Shown here: positions 25,453 through 34,398 of the stretch, in pieces
Layout of the letters: the number at the start of each line of letters is the position of its first letter
How positions within the stretch are numbered: position 1 is the stretch's first letter
DNA from: Arthrobacter sp. B3I9
GTDB taxonomy: Bacteria > Actinomycetota > Actinomycetes > Actinomycetales > Micrococcaceae
Length of the DNA stretch: 64,000 nucleotides
Assembly (NCBI RefSeq): GCF_030816935.1
Contig: NZ_JAUSYO010000001.1
Span: forward strand, 186,001 to 250,000
Direction of reading: 5' to 3'
Position numbers and translations under genes: made by a program
Notes under the pieces: generated by a model
Told to the model about the DNA's origin: nothing
Databases searched by the model: none
What the model saw: the letters and a program-made list of their open reading frames with translations, nothing else

Positions 25453-26093
25453 GCGGCACGTCCCGTGGCGAGGGCGGCCTGCAGGGTGGAGAGCAGGTCG
25501 GCGCCGGCCGGGAGCGCAGGAGCGGCCGGCGCGTTCGGGATAATCCGCGCGATTTTGTCGAAAACGGCACCCGCAGGAATGTTTTCGATGCGTACGCGTT
25601 CTCCGGGCGCTGGGGCATGGATGTACTGGTTGTTGCCCATGAAGATGCCGATGTGCTGGCCGCCGTTCATGACGAGCAGATCGCCGGGCTGGGCTGCGGC
25701 CAGGTTCGGGACCGCCGTCCCCGCATTGCCCTGGTCGATGGCGACACGGGGCAGGTCGATGCCGAGATCCTTGTACACGCGCTGGACGAGCCCCGAGCAG
25801 TCCAGCCCCGTCTTGGGGTCGGTTCCTCCCCAGACGTACGGGACGCCTAAGTACTTTTTGGCATCGGCGGCAATAGCCGCACCGGTGGCTGAGCCGGTGC
25901 CTGGGGCGGCGCCGGACAGTTCGGGAACGGCCGGGAATGCGGGTGTGCCGGCGGCGGCGAGCGTCTGGGCGAAGGTGGCGGACGTCGTCGCGTTCGGAGC
26001 GGACGTCGTGGAGACCGGGGCCCCACCGGTGTTAAGCCGGGTCAGGGTGGCCTGGATCTGGCTGATGGTGCTGATCGCGTCGGTCATGCTCAT
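25449..26093 (-). CDS. NlpC/P60 peptidoglycan hydrolase embedded in the flagellar operon
   Basis: ATG 26093 overlaps the fliJ stop as ATGA and gives 214 residues. There is no classical signal peptide. The N-terminal 70 residues are Ala/Thr/Pro-rich. The NlpC/P60 domain starts at AIAADAKKYLGVPYVWGGTD, with Cys99 in LDCSGLVQ, His147 in GGQHIGIFMG and His159 in YIHAPAPGE, a complete catalytic set. Its place matches that of the rod muramidase FlgJ, so it probably opens the wall for the rod. With no Sec signal it may leave through the flagellar export path itself; that is inference. Confidence 0.9.
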   Translation of the reverse strand: MSMTDAISTISQIQATLTRLNTGGAPVSTTSAPNATTSATFAQTLAAAGTPAFPAVPELSGAAPGTGSATGAAIAADAKKYLGVPYVWGGTDPKTGLDCSGLVQRVYKDLGIDLPRVAIDQGNAGTAVPNLAAAQPGDLLVMNGGQHIGIFMGNNQYIHAPAPGERVRIENIPAGAVFDKIARIIPNAPAAPALPAGADLLSTLQAALATGRAA

Positions 26094-26524
26094 CGGGGAA
26101 GGCTCTCCTTCTGCCGGTGCCATGATCCGGAGGCGATCTCGTCGAGGACGAGCTGTTCGGCGCGGAGGTCCTCCACTGCCAGGCGTGAGGCGTGCTTGTC
26201 TTCGAGTTTTTCGAGTCCCACCGTGGCCGCCCGGGCCTGCTGGAAGTCCCCGTGCGCCTGGACGGCGTCCGCTTCCGAAACTGCCGTCAGCGCGGACAGA
26301 TCGGTGAGCATGCTGCGCGAGGAGGCGCGGGCGATGGCGGCCGCGCGGAGGGCTGCGGCGCTGGCGACGTCAACGGGCGATGCCGCCAGGTCGCGGAGCA
26401 GGGCGCCGTGCCGGGCCTGCAGGGCGGCGTGCCGGCGGTTGGCCGCCGACAGTGCGGACGCGGCCTGGTCTTCTTCCAGGCGTCGCAGCCCCAGGAGCCC
26501 CGCCAGGGGAAAGTTCCGAGCCAT
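26090..26524 (-). CDS. fliJ: Flagellar export chaperone FliJ
   Basis: The protein has 144 residues, almost entirely helical and rich in Ala, Arg and Glu. The start MARNFPLAGLLGLRRLEEDQAA matches FliJ, and two long heptad-patterned stretches follow. FliJ is the coiled-coil stalk that links the FliI ring to FlhA. Sequence conservation is weak, so position directly after fliI is important support. It starts at the base before the fliI stop. Confidence 0.85.
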   Translation of the reverse strand: MARNFPLAGLLGLRRLEEDQAASALSAANRRHAALQARHGALLRDLAASPVDVASAAALRAAAIARASSRSMLTDLSALTAVSEADAVQAHGDFQQARAATVGLEKLEDKHASRLAVEDLRAEQLVLDEIASGSWHRQKESLPR

Positions 26525-27853
26525 TTATGCCCCTCCAAGTATGCGCGTGAGATGTTCCAGCGAGTTCCATGCGTCAGCATCCGGCGTCTGGTCGTCCATG
26601 CGTTGCTGCAGGAACGCGTTGATCGAATCCTCGTGGGACAACGCGGCGTCGACGAGCGGGTTGGCGCCCGTCTTGTAGGCCCCGACGTCGATCAGGTCTT
26701 GGGCGTTCTTGCGGGCCGCGAGGACCCGCCGCAGCGTCGAGGCCATCGCTGTGCGCCCGGCGGGGTTCACTTTCGACGAAAGCCGGGAGATGGAGGCGAG
26801 CACGTCAATGGACGGGAAGTGTCCGGTGACGGCCAGCTTGCGGTCGAGGACGACGTGTCCGTCCAGGATGGACCGGGCGGCGTCTGCGATCGGCTCGTTG
26901 TGGTCATCGCCGTCCACGAGCACCGTGTATAGGCCGGTCACGGATCCCGTCTCCGCTGTTCCGGCCCGCTCGAGAAGCTGGGCCAGGACGGAAAACGTCG
27001 ACGGCGGGTAGCCGCGGGTGGCCGGGGGTTCCCCTACGGAGAGCCCGATTTCGCGCTGGGCCATCGCCACGCGGGTGAGGGAGTCCATCATCAGGACGAC
27101 GTCGGCGCCCCGGTCCCGGAAGGATTCGGCAATCCGCGTAGCGGTGAAGGCGGCGCGCATGCGCATCATGGCCGGCTCGTCCGACGTCGAAACGATGACG
27201 ATGGACCGGGCCAGCCCCTCAGCGCCGAGGTCATCTTCGAGGAACTCGCGGACTTCACGGCCCCGCTCGCCCACCAGGGCAATTACGGACACCTCGGCGT
27301 CGGTCCCCCGGGCGATCATGGATAGCAGCGAGGACTTGCCGACGCCCGAGCCGGCGAACAGGCCCATGCGCTGGCCGCGGCCAAGCGTGGTCAGGGTATC
27401 CAGTACCCGGACTCCGGTCTGCAGCGGGCTGTGGATCCGGGCACGCTGCATCGCCGACGGAGTGTCGTTGTGGACGGGCACCATGCCGTCCCGGGCCAGC
27501 GGGCCTTTCCCATCGATGGGTCGGCCGAGGCCATCCAGGACGCGCCCGAACAAGCCGGTGCCCGTGGGCACCAGCAACGGAATGCCGCGGGTGCGTGCCG
27601 GAGAGCCTGCCGCGATGCCGGTCATTCTGGCCAGCGGCATGCAGCGGGCACCGGTGCGGGTGGTGGCGACAACCTCGGCGTCCACGCCCGGGCGCTCCCC
27701 CAGGGTGACGAGGTCGCCGATGGAGACGTCCAGGCCTTCCAGTTCAGCGCCAAGGCCGACCACGGAGGAGACCGTTCCTACCCGCTCCGGACGTCCCGCG
27801 GCCACGGCGGCAGCGAACCGTTCCGCATGGGGGCGCCACGTGGTGGCCGTCAT
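26525..27853 (-). CDS. fliI: Flagellum-specific ATPase FliI
   Basis: The protein has 442 residues. Walker A GLFAGSGVGKSSLLSM near residue 170, Walker B DVVLMMDSLTRVAMAQREIG and the GEPPATRGYPPS loop are all intact. The N-terminal beta-barrel domain and the C-terminal helical domain are of normal length. FliI energises entry of substrates into the export gate and resembles F1-beta subunits. ATG 27853 overlaps the fliH stop as ATGA. Confidence 0.97.
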   Translation of the reverse strand: MTATTWRPHAERFAAAVAAGRPERVGTVSSVVGLGAELEGLDVSIGDLVTLGERPGVDAEVVATTRTGARCMPLARMTGIAAGSPARTRGIPLLVPTGTGLFGRVLDGLGRPIDGKGPLARDGMVPVHNDTPSAMQRARIHSPLQTGVRVLDTLTTLGRGQRMGLFAGSGVGKSSLLSMIARGTDAEVSVIALVGERGREVREFLEDDLGAEGLARSIVIVSTSDEPAMMRMRAAFTATRIAESFRDRGADVVLMMDSLTRVAMAQREIGLSVGEPPATRGYPPSTFSVLAQLLERAGTAETGSVTGLYTVLVDGDDHNEPIADAARSILDGHVVLDRKLAVTGHFPSIDVLASISRLSSKVNPAGRTAMASTLRRVLAARKNAQDLIDVGAYKTGANPLVDAALSHEDSINAFLQQRMDDQTPDADAWNSLEHLTRILGGA

Positions 27854-28464
27854 GCCTGGTCCTCCAGCAAGGCCGCCCGGGCCCGGGCCAGAGCGGTGCC
27901 GATCCGGGCGTCGAGGTGGCCCGCTTCGAAGTCGGTGAACGCGTCCCCGCGGTTCAGGCTGTCGTCCGCCGTGAAGATGATCCCCGGCGTTTGCTTGACC
28001 GTATCGCCCAGGAGACTCAAGTCCGCCGGGTGCATGCGGACCGTGGGTGCGCCGGCCGACGGCGTGTCAGCAAGGGCCCGGGCGAGGGCGGCGCGGGCGG
28101 AGCTGTCTGTATCCGAGAGCTCGCGGCCCAGTATGGCTTCGGCCAGGTCCAGGGCGGAGGCCGCCAGGGCATCCTGGGCGTCGTCGAGGACCGGCACAAC
28201 AGCAGCCTGAAGGGCTGCGGCTGCGGAAGCCAGGGTGGCAAGGAGGCGTCCGGTGCGTGCTTCGCTCTCGCTGAGGACAGCGGCGTGTTCGGCCTCCATC
28301 TGTACCCGGCGTATTTCTGCCTCGACGGCGGCCCTGCGGAGGCCGGACGTGTAACCGGCCGTGTGGCCGTGAGCGTAGGCAAGGCTACCGGTGGCAGCAT
28401 CAGGTGATGCCTTCAGGAGGGGGAACTGTGCGCGGGAGAAGGGGAGGTCAGTAGACGAGGTCAT
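27850..28464 (-). CDS. fliH: Flagellar export regulator FliH
   Basis: I chose ATG 28464, giving 204 residues. A CGGAGG box sits 10 bases upstream of it, whereas for the ATG at 28473 the box abuts the start codon. The protein has an Ala-rich N-terminal helix (YAHGHTAGYTSGLRRAAVEAE) with Gly at helix-packing spacing, and a C-terminal domain like V-type ATPase subunit E (VRMHPADLSLLGDTV). FliH binds FliI and docks it to the C-ring. It overlaps the end of fliG by 17 bases. Confidence 0.88.
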   Translation of the reverse strand: MTSSTDLPFSRAQFPLLKASPDAATGSLAYAHGHTAGYTSGLRRAAVEAEIRRVQMEAEHAAVLSESEARTGRLLATLASAAAALQAAVVPVLDDAQDALAASALDLAEAILGRELSDTDSSARAALARALADTPSAGAPTVRMHPADLSLLGDTVKQTPGIIFTADDSLNRGDAFTDFEAGHLDARIGTALARARAALLEDQA

Positions 28465-29464
28465 CTTCGTCATTCCTCCGCACCACGATGTTTCCGGCTG
28501 CTTCCATTTCACGGACCTGACGGACGATATCGGCCCGTGCTTCTTCGACGGCCGAGGCGCGGACCGGACCGACGGCGGCAATTTCGCTGTCCAGGATTTC
28601 CCGGTTGCGTTCCGAGACGTTGGCGCGGATCACGTCTATGACGGTCGGCGATGCGCCCTTCATTGCCAACGCCAGCACGGCCGCGTCGGTGCCGCGGAGG
28701 ACCAACTGCACGTCCCGCGGCTCAAGTTTGACGAGGTCGGCAAAGGTGAGCATCCGGGACCGGATCTCTTCGGCAAGGTCGGGGTCGCGCGCATCCAAAG
28801 CGTCGAGCAGGGCGCGCTCGGTGGCGGCGTCGGAGCCGTTGATGATGTCCACGAGGGGTTGCACTCCACCGACAACTTCGGCGTGTTCCTTGTCGGACAT
28901 GATGGTTCCGGCCCGGCCCTTGAGTGTCGCCGCGACGATGGCCACAGCATCCGGGTTCGAAGAGCCCATGACGGCGATCGCCTGGGCGACGTCGGTGCGG
29001 ACGCTGTCTGCCATGAGGGTCATGACGGCGGATGCCTGGCGGGAGCGCAGATGCGCCAGGACCAAGGCTATGGTCGTCGCCATTTCACCGTCCAGCAGTG
29101 CGGCAATCTGCCCCGGCTCCGCGTCATCCAGGAATTCGAAGGACCTCCCCGCGAGCGTTGACTCGAGCTTGTTCATCAGGCCGGCGGCTTTTTCCGAGCC
29201 GAAGGATGCCGCAAGCAGATCGCTGGCGAAATCCATCCCGCCGCGGGCGCCGGTGCGGCCGTTCACGGCGATGTCGTAGAACTCGCCCATCACTTCATCG
29301 GCGACGTCGGGGTCCACCGTGCGCAGCCGGACGATCTCCGCCGTGACTTCGGACGCTTCGCTTTCGGTCAGTTGGGCCATTACGGCCGCCGCGCTGTCCC
29401 TGTTGAGCTGCATGAGGACGACCGCGACCTTTTGAGCGCCCGTGAGCGTGTCGAGGGTTCTCAT
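28448..29464 (-). CDS. fliG: Flagellar motor switch protein FliG
   Basis: The protein has 338 residues. All three domains are present: the N-terminal FliF-binding domain (LTGAQKVAVVLMQLNRDSAAAV), the middle domain, and the C-terminal torque domain (LVLRGTDAAVLALAMKGASPTVIDVI, NVSERNREILDSEI, VRASAVEEARADIV). The EHPQ motif of the middle domain reads GEMA (LLDGEMATTIALVLAHL), an unusual loss. ATG 29464 overlaps the fliF stop as ATGA. Confidence 0.95.
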   Translation of the reverse strand: MRTLDTLTGAQKVAVVLMQLNRDSAAAVMAQLTESEASEVTAEIVRLRTVDPDVADEVMGEFYDIAVNGRTGARGGMDFASDLLAASFGSEKAAGLMNKLESTLAGRSFEFLDDAEPGQIAALLDGEMATTIALVLAHLRSRQASAVMTLMADSVRTDVAQAIAVMGSSNPDAVAIVAATLKGRAGTIMSDKEHAEVVGGVQPLVDIINGSDAATERALLDALDARDPDLAEEIRSRMLTFADLVKLEPRDVQLVLRGTDAAVLALAMKGASPTVIDVIRANVSERNREILDSEIAAVGPVRASAVEEARADIVRQVREMEAAGNIVVRRNDEDDLVY

Positions 29465-31050
29465 ACCGGCTGCTTCGAATCCATCAGGCCACGCAGGTAT
29501 CCGACGGCCTTGTCCGGATCATCGGTCATCAGGGCCTCGATCTGGGCGCGTTTCTGCGCGGCGTCGGTGTGCTCTTCGGGCAGGGGCGGGATTTCGGCCT
29601 TCACCGGGACCGCGACCTGCGCAATGGCGGCGGTGGAGGGTCCGAATTCAAGAGGCAGGACCGGGTCCGTGCGTTCTCCCAGGTCTACGAGCTCACGCCT
29701 CTGGCGGCGGTTCTTCCGCGCGTAAAGGAACAGGGCGAGGACAGCCGCGAGGAGGACGACGGCGGCAATCAGGATCATTTTCCACAGCTCGGCGGCCGCT
29801 TTGGCATCCTGTTCCGCCTTAGCGGCGGCGAGGGCATCCTGCGCGGCCTGCGCTCCGGCGGTGTTGAACGCGACGCTCTCGACGGTCACAACGTCACCCC
29901 GTGCGGCGTTGATACCCGCTGCGGCAGAGACGAGGCTCATCATCTGGGCCCGGTCCGCGCCGGCGGTGGAGTTGATGGCCACCGACACGGCCTGGCGCTT
30001 GAGGAGCCCGGCCGGGATGTTTGTGGTCTGGGTGGACTTGTTGACCGCGTTGTTCTTCGTTGCCTTGTCCTGGGTAAAGGTGCCGTTGCCGGAGGTTCCG
30101 CCGGGGACAGCGATGTTGTCCGGGCCCAGGACACCGGCAGCGCCGCCTCCGGTGCCGGTGTAGGACTGCTTATCGGAGGACTCGGCCAGGGCCGGGGCAT
30201 TCTCCGGTGCAGTGAACGTCTCGTCGACTTTAGTGCCGGACTGGGCGTCCATTTCGGCTGCAACAGTGACTGTGGCGTTGCCCGGGCCCAGGACGCGGTC
30301 AAGCATGGCCTGGACGTTGCCGGTGACGTTTTTCTCGTAGTCGCTGGCCTGCTTCGAGGACGATCCGGCGAGGCCGGTGCCGACGGCGGAGAGGGTTTGC
30401 CCGGCGGCGTCGACGACGGCAACATTTGCCGGCTTCAACCCGTCGATGGAAGCGCTCGTCAGGTGGACTATCGCCTGGACCTGGTCGGCGGAGAGGGTCT
30501 GGCCGGGTTTTGTCTCGATGAAGACTGACGCTGTCGGGTCAGCCTTCTGCGAGGTGAACACGCTGTCTTTCGGCATGGCAAGCTTCACGGTGGCCAGCTT
30601 GACGCCGTCCATCGCCGCGATGGTGTTGCCCAGCTCGCCTTCCATGGCCCGCTGGTAAGTAACGTTCTGCTGGAATTCCGAGGACGTGACGCCCATGTTG
30701 TCGAGCAGTGAATACCCCGTGCTGGACTTGTCCGACGGCAGGCCCGCCGCGGCTGCCTTGAGGCGTTCGGCGTAGACGTTGTCCTGCGGGACCATGATGG
30801 TGCCGCCGCCGTCGGTAATCTCGTAAGTCACGCCGTCGGCCTTGAGCTGGTCGGTGACCTTGGAGGCATCCGTCGCCTGCAGGCCGGTGAACAGCGGCGA
30901 CATGGTCGGCTTGGCCAGCCACGTGGAGAGCGCCACGGTGCCCAGGACGAGGCCGGCGACGGCAAGCAGGGCAATGGTCTTCTGCGCGGAGGTGAACCCG
31001 CCGACGTAAAGTTTCGCGCGGTTCAGGACCGCTGTCAGCTGCGGGGGCAT
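29461..31050 (-). CDS. fliF: Flagellar MS-ring protein FliF
   Basis: The protein has 529 residues. An N-terminal membrane helix (KTIALLAVAGLVLGTVALSTW) and the periplasmic ring-building domains (PLFTGLQATDASKVTDQLKADG, YSLLDNMGVTSSEFQQNVTYQR) are followed by a second membrane helix near residue 450 and a cytoplasmic tail that binds FliG. FliF is the basal-body scaffold. The start overlaps the fliE stop by one base. Confidence 0.96.
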   Translation of the reverse strand: MPPQLTAVLNRAKLYVGGFTSAQKTIALLAVAGLVLGTVALSTWLAKPTMSPLFTGLQATDASKVTDQLKADGVTYEITDGGGTIMVPQDNVYAERLKAAAAGLPSDKSSTGYSLLDNMGVTSSEFQQNVTYQRAMEGELGNTIAAMDGVKLATVKLAMPKDSVFTSQKADPTASVFIETKPGQTLSADQVQAIVHLTSASIDGLKPANVAVVDAAGQTLSAVGTGLAGSSSKQASDYEKNVTGNVQAMLDRVLGPGNATVTVAAEMDAQSGTKVDETFTAPENAPALAESSDKQSYTGTGGGAAGVLGPDNIAVPGGTSGNGTFTQDKATKNNAVNKSTQTTNIPAGLLKRQAVSVAINSTAGADRAQMMSLVSAAAGINAARGDVVTVESVAFNTAGAQAAQDALAAAKAEQDAKAAAELWKMILIAAVVLLAAVLALFLYARKNRRQRRELVDLGERTDPVLPLEFGPSTAAIAQVAVPVKAEIPPLPEEHTDAAQKRAQIEALMTDDPDKAVGYLRGLMDSKQPV

Positions 31051-31355
31051 CAGGCCTGCATCCTCATGATCTCGTTGAACGCGTCAACGCCCTTGTTCCG
31101 GACGGTGGAGACCAGTTCCAAGGTCACCTGCGCCCGGGTAGCGGCCAGGGTGGCGTTGTGGATGTCGGTCAGGTCGCCGGTGACAGCCTGGACTGCCAGG
31201 GACTTCGAGGTGCTCTGCAGCGACTGCAGGTTATCGACGGCACCGGTGAGGCTGCCGGCGAACGCCGACCCGTCGGTGGCTTCGGGGCCTTTCACTGCCG
31301 AGAGATAACCGGTGCCGGTTACTCCGGTGACGGGGGCGATGGCGGGGACGGTCAT
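31050..31355 (-). CDS. fliE: Flagellar hook-basal body protein FliE
   Basis: The protein has 101 residues, standard length. The C-terminal half is clear FliE: DIHNATLAATRAQVTLELVS and VRNKGVDAFNEIMRMQA. FliE joins the MS ring to the rod. The start ATG 31355 overlaps the flgC stop by four bases. Confidence 0.95.
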   Translation of the reverse strand: MTVPAIAPVTGVTGTGYLSAVKGPEATDGSAFAGSLTGAVDNLQSLQSTSKSLAVQAVTGDLTDIHNATLAATRAQVTLELVSTVRNKGVDAFNEIMRMQA

Positions 31356-31744
31356 GACTTTCCGATCTGGAGTGCTGCTTCGTAAGCGGTCTTTGCGCGG
31401 TCCACGACGCCGGCGTTGGCCTGGTAGCCGCGCTGGGCCATGATCAGGCTGCCCATCTGGGCACCGAGGTCGATGTCAGGCATCCGGACGTACCCTTCGG
31501 CGTCGGCCAGGGGGTTCGCCGGGTCATGCACGAGTCGGCCTTCCGCGTCGCCCAGCGCCGTGCCGTCAACATAGACGCCTGTGTTCCCGGCACCTTCAAC
31601 GGCCTGCACATACCGCGCTTGGAAGGCCGGGCCGGACGTGGGCTTGGCGGTGTTGATGTTGGCGAGGTTGTCCGCGGCTGCGTCGAGCCATTTGCGGTGG
31701 ACGGTCAGGGCGGTGCCCGCGATGCCGATCGCGTCAAAAGTCAT
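31352..31744 (-). CDS. flgC: Flagellar rod protein FlgC
   Basis: The protein has 130 residues. The N-terminal motif LDAAADNLANINTAKP and C-terminal LGAQMGSLIMAQRGYQANAG are typical of proximal rod FlgC. The start overlaps the flgB stop by one base. No distal-rod genes (flgF, flgG) follow here. Confidence 0.95.
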   Translation of the reverse strand: MTFDAIGIAGTALTVHRKWLDAAADNLANINTAKPTSGPAFQARYVQAVEGAGNTGVYVDGTALGDAEGRLVHDPANPLADAEGYVRMPDIDLGAQMGSLIMAQRGYQANAGVVDRAKTAYEAALQIGKS

Positions 31745-32085
31745 TAGTTCGTCCTCATCGCGGTACGGACGGCGGTGAACTCCGAGCCGGCGGCCTGGGC
31801 CGCGAACTGGAAGCGCAGCACGGTGTCGACATTGGAGAGTGTCTCGGTGTCCAGATTGACGTTGTTGCCGTTGAGCTGCGTCGGCTCCAGGGAGAGCTGC
31901 GTCGCGGCGGCCACGCGGCCGCTGCCCGCCCCCACGGACTGGGCCAGGGCGTCTTCGAAAGTGACGCGCTTGGCATGGTAGTCCGGGGTGTTGACGTTTG
32001 CGATGTTGTTGGCGATCACGCGCTGGCGCAGCGCAAGGCCGTCCAGGGCGCTAGAGAGCGCGACGGAGGTCACAGAATCGAACAC
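31744..32085 (-). CDS. flgB: Flagellar rod protein FlgB
   Basis: I place the start at GTG 32085, giving 113 residues beginning VFDSVTSVALSSALDGL, which matches FlgB N-termini. An AAGG box lies about 11 bases upstream. A longer frame back to 32157 is possible. Motif LRQRVIANNIANVNTPDYHA and the C-terminal NVDTVLRFQFAAQAAGSEF are present. FlgB is the first rod subunit and the first gene of the operon running to flgE. Confidence 0.9.
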   Translation of the reverse strand: MFDSVTSVALSSALDGLALRQRVIANNIANVNTPDYHAKRVTFEDALAQSVGAGSGRVAAATQLSLEPTQLNGNNVNLDTETLSNVDTVLRFQFAAQAAGSEFTAVRTAMRTN

Positions 32086-32163
32086 GACGGCCTGCCTTAG
32101 GGCATAAGAGGGAGAAAAGGCCGATCCGTGGCCGTGCGATGAGCGATCCATGCTCACTGCTCA

Positions 32164-32190
32164 CCATCGGCGGGCGGTGCCTATCCGTAA
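32164..32190 (-). promoter_or_regulatory. Sigma28-like promoter before flgB operon
   Basis: On the minus strand TTAC (32187-32190), exactly 15 bases, then GCCGATGG (32164-32171). The -35 context TGCTTACG is identical to that before flagellin. The predicted start site would lie about 70 bases upstream of flgB. Confidence 0.6.
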
Positions 32191-32240
32191 GCAGAATGTC
32201 GGGATTACTTTTTATTCGTTGAAAGCGGCATTTCCGCAGG

Positions 32241-32531
32241 TCAGCCGCGGACGTCGAGATACTGCGGGTGCCCGGTCCGTTGCGGATCCTGCACCGCTTT
32301 GAGGGCGCCCAAATGAGCACCGGCACGCTGGCGTTCCTTCGACAGCATGGCCTCCGTTTCACGCTGGGCGTCCAGTACCCGCAGGGCCCTGTCAGCGAGT
32401 TCCGCAGGGCAGGGGCCGAGGTCTTCCGGCGGGGCCCACGGGCCGGGAGTGCCGCCGGATACGGCCAGGGCGATGTCCGCTTCGAACCGGTCCAGGACTG
32501 CGGCCCAAGAGGTGGCGGTGTCAGCCGACAC
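32241..32531 (-). CDS. Small FliT-like protein downstream of fliS
   Basis: I take GTG 32531, overlapping the fliS stop, giving 96 residues; the open frame extends further but would lie inside fliS. The protein is mostly helical and charged (AAVLDRFEADIALAVSGG, LADRALRVLDAQRETEAMLSKERQRAG). FliT, the FliD chaperone, often follows fliS. Size, composition and position fit, but sequence alone does not prove it. A sigma28-like promoter for flgB lies just downstream of its stop. Confidence 0.55.
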   Translation of the reverse strand: MSADTATSWAAVLDRFEADIALAVSGGTPGPWAPPEDLGPCPAELADRALRVLDAQRETEAMLSKERQRAGAHLGALKAVQDPQRTGHPQYLDVRG

Positions 32532-32952
32532 CGAGCGTCCCGTTCTGGCGCAGCGCCGGGGTCTGGGCGGAAAGCTGCGAGGCGGCGTCGTGCCAGCCTT
32601 GTCGCATAGGTTCCAGAAGCACGATGCACTCCTTGGTCCGTTCAACGTCGCGGTGGATGTTCGCCCCGATCATCGCCTGCATGGCGTAGTCGTAGATGCC
32701 GAGCAGGTTTTCCGCCCCGTCCCAGGCATCGGTTTTCAGCGTGGACGCGAGTTCGGCGACGATGGCCTGGGCATGGAGGAGGTTTTCGGACGCGACGGAC
32801 CAGCTTGCGTTCTCCTGGGCGAACTGGGCTCGATTCAGATCCAGCAGGAGCCGGTCATAGAGCATGGTCAGCAATCGGGCCGGCGGGGCCGAGAGGATGG
32901 CGTCGGTGCTGTACTGGGAGAGCTGGTTGGCGCGGCGCGCGGTTGCTGTCAT
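32521..32952 (-). CDS. fliS: Flagellin export chaperone FliS
   Basis: The protein has 143 residues. The start (ANQLSQYSTDAILSAPPARLLTMLYDRLLLDL) matches FliS, including the conserved MLYDRLLLDL helix. IYDYAMQAMIGANIHRDVER in the second half is also typical. FliS binds the flagellin C-terminus to stop premature assembly. It lies 3 bases after fliD. Confidence 0.94.
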   Translation of the reverse strand: MTATARRANQLSQYSTDAILSAPPARLLTMLYDRLLLDLNRAQFAQENASWSVASENLLHAQAIVAELASTLKTDAWDGAENLLGIYDYAMQAMIGANIHRDVERTKECIVLLEPMRQGWHDAASQLSAQTPALRQNGTLGVG

Positions 32953-32955
32953 GGT

Positions 32956-34341
32956 TTAGTTTCCTGAGTTTGAGCTGGCGGTGAGCCCGGCGAGCTGGCC
33001 GGAGAGCCATGCGGACTGCGACTGGAGCCCGCCGAGCATGACTTCCATGCGGCTGTAGACCGCTTGCAACGTGGACTGCCGGTCGGCAAGCCGCCGGTCC
33101 CAGTCCGCGATCTGGCCAGTCAGGCCGGTCGATTCCGACTGACGGCCCTTGATGAGGTTGGTGACGGTCCCCTTGAAGGGATCTGTTGCGGCCGTTGCGG
33201 CGGCAGCCACCCGGGCGGAAATCTCCTGGAGCGCGGCCTGCGTACCGGCGGGGTTAGCGGCGAGGGACGCAGCGAGCTTGTCCTTATCGAAGGTGAAGTC
33301 GCCGTTGCGGCTGATGACAATGCCGTATTCGGACGGCGATTTGCCGCCGACAGGTGCGGCCATCGCGCTCAGCAGGGCGTCGTTGACGCCCCGGACACTT
33401 GAGTTTCCGGTGAAGATCCCACCCTTGGCTGTGGAGGTACCCAGGGTGGTGGCAGTGGTTGTGACTGCGCTGCTGTCGGAGATGAACCCGAGGACGTCGT
33501 TGAAGGCCTTGACCAGGTCCTCGGCCTTCTTGGCAACGCCTGCGATGTCGCTGACCACCGTGACGGTCACCGGCGCCGCGCTGATGGCGGTCGCGGTGAC
33601 GGAGACGCCCGGCAGCAGGTCCTTGAAGGTGTTCGTCGCGGAACTGATCGTCACCTGGGCCGCTGTTCCGGCGTAGAGGAGTGCCTCGGCGTTCTGGGCG
33701 GGCTTAACGACGGCAGCGTCCTTGACAGTCATCAAGTCAGTGGCGGTGCCGGCGGTGACCTCGGCAGCGGAGCCCTGATACACCTTGAAAGCGCCGGACT
33801 CACCGGGGACAGTGCTGGTGAACTGGAGTCGATAGGTGCCGTTACCCGCTGGCACCTTCACCGCCGAGGCGCCACCTCCGCCAGCGTTCACGGCGGTGAC
33901 CACGTCGTCCAGTGACGTGGAGGCCGGTGAAATCTCGGTCTGCTTGCCTGTTCCGTCCACAAGGGTGAGCTTCACGGGTGCTCCCGTGCCGTCTGCAGGC
34001 CAGGCGGTCATGGCAGCGGCGACATTGACCTGGGTTGACGCGAGCTTCGTGATGGTGACGTCGATGGAGCCGGCGGTGGCCGACGTCGTCGTCGCCGCCG
34101 TCAGGGACTGGTTGGAGCTAGTAGCCGTGAACAGGTTCAGGGCGCCGGGCTTCGAAGCAGCCGCGGCTATACCCTGCAGCTGGGTCATCCGGGTGTTGAG
34201 TCCCTGCAGCGCAGTGATCATGGACTGGTTCGACGCCAGTTTCGTTTTCAACTGGGTCTGCGGCAGCGCTTCGACGGCCATGAGGGAGTTAACTATGGCC
34301 GTGGTGTTCATGCCGCTGGCGAGGCCGTCAATCGCTGCCAC
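32956..34341 (-). CDS. fliD: Flagellar filament cap protein FliD
   Basis: The protein has 461 residues from GTG 34341 with a GGAAGGA box. The N-terminus (IDGLASGMNTTAIVNSLMAVE) and the C-terminal coiled region (LTGQIADWDRRLADRQSTLQ, YSRMEVMLGGLQSQSAWL) are typical. The central part is Thr/Ala/Val-rich. FliD caps the filament and folds incoming flagellin. It lies downstream of the flagellin gene, with a strong hairpin between. Confidence 0.95.
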   Translation of the reverse strand: MAAIDGLASGMNTTAIVNSLMAVEALPQTQLKTKLASNQSMITALQGLNTRMTQLQGIAAAASKPGALNLFTATSSNQSLTAATTTSATAGSIDVTITKLASTQVNVAAAMTAWPADGTGAPVKLTLVDGTGKQTEISPASTSLDDVVTAVNAGGGGASAVKVPAGNGTYRLQFTSTVPGESGAFKVYQGSAAEVTAGTATDLMTVKDAAVVKPAQNAEALLYAGTAAQVTISSATNTFKDLLPGVSVTATAISAAPVTVTVVSDIAGVAKKAEDLVKAFNDVLGFISDSSAVTTTATTLGTSTAKGGIFTGNSSVRGVNDALLSAMAAPVGGKSPSEYGIVISRNGDFTFDKDKLAASLAANPAGTQAALQEISARVAAAATAATDPFKGTVTNLIKGRQSESTGLTGQIADWDRRLADRQSTLQAVYSRMEVMLGGLQSQSAWLSGQLAGLTASSNSGN

Positions 34342-34398
34342 AGGGATCCTTCCGGTAAGTCTCAGGGCGCCGCTACCGGCTGGTGTTCAGATGCCGAT

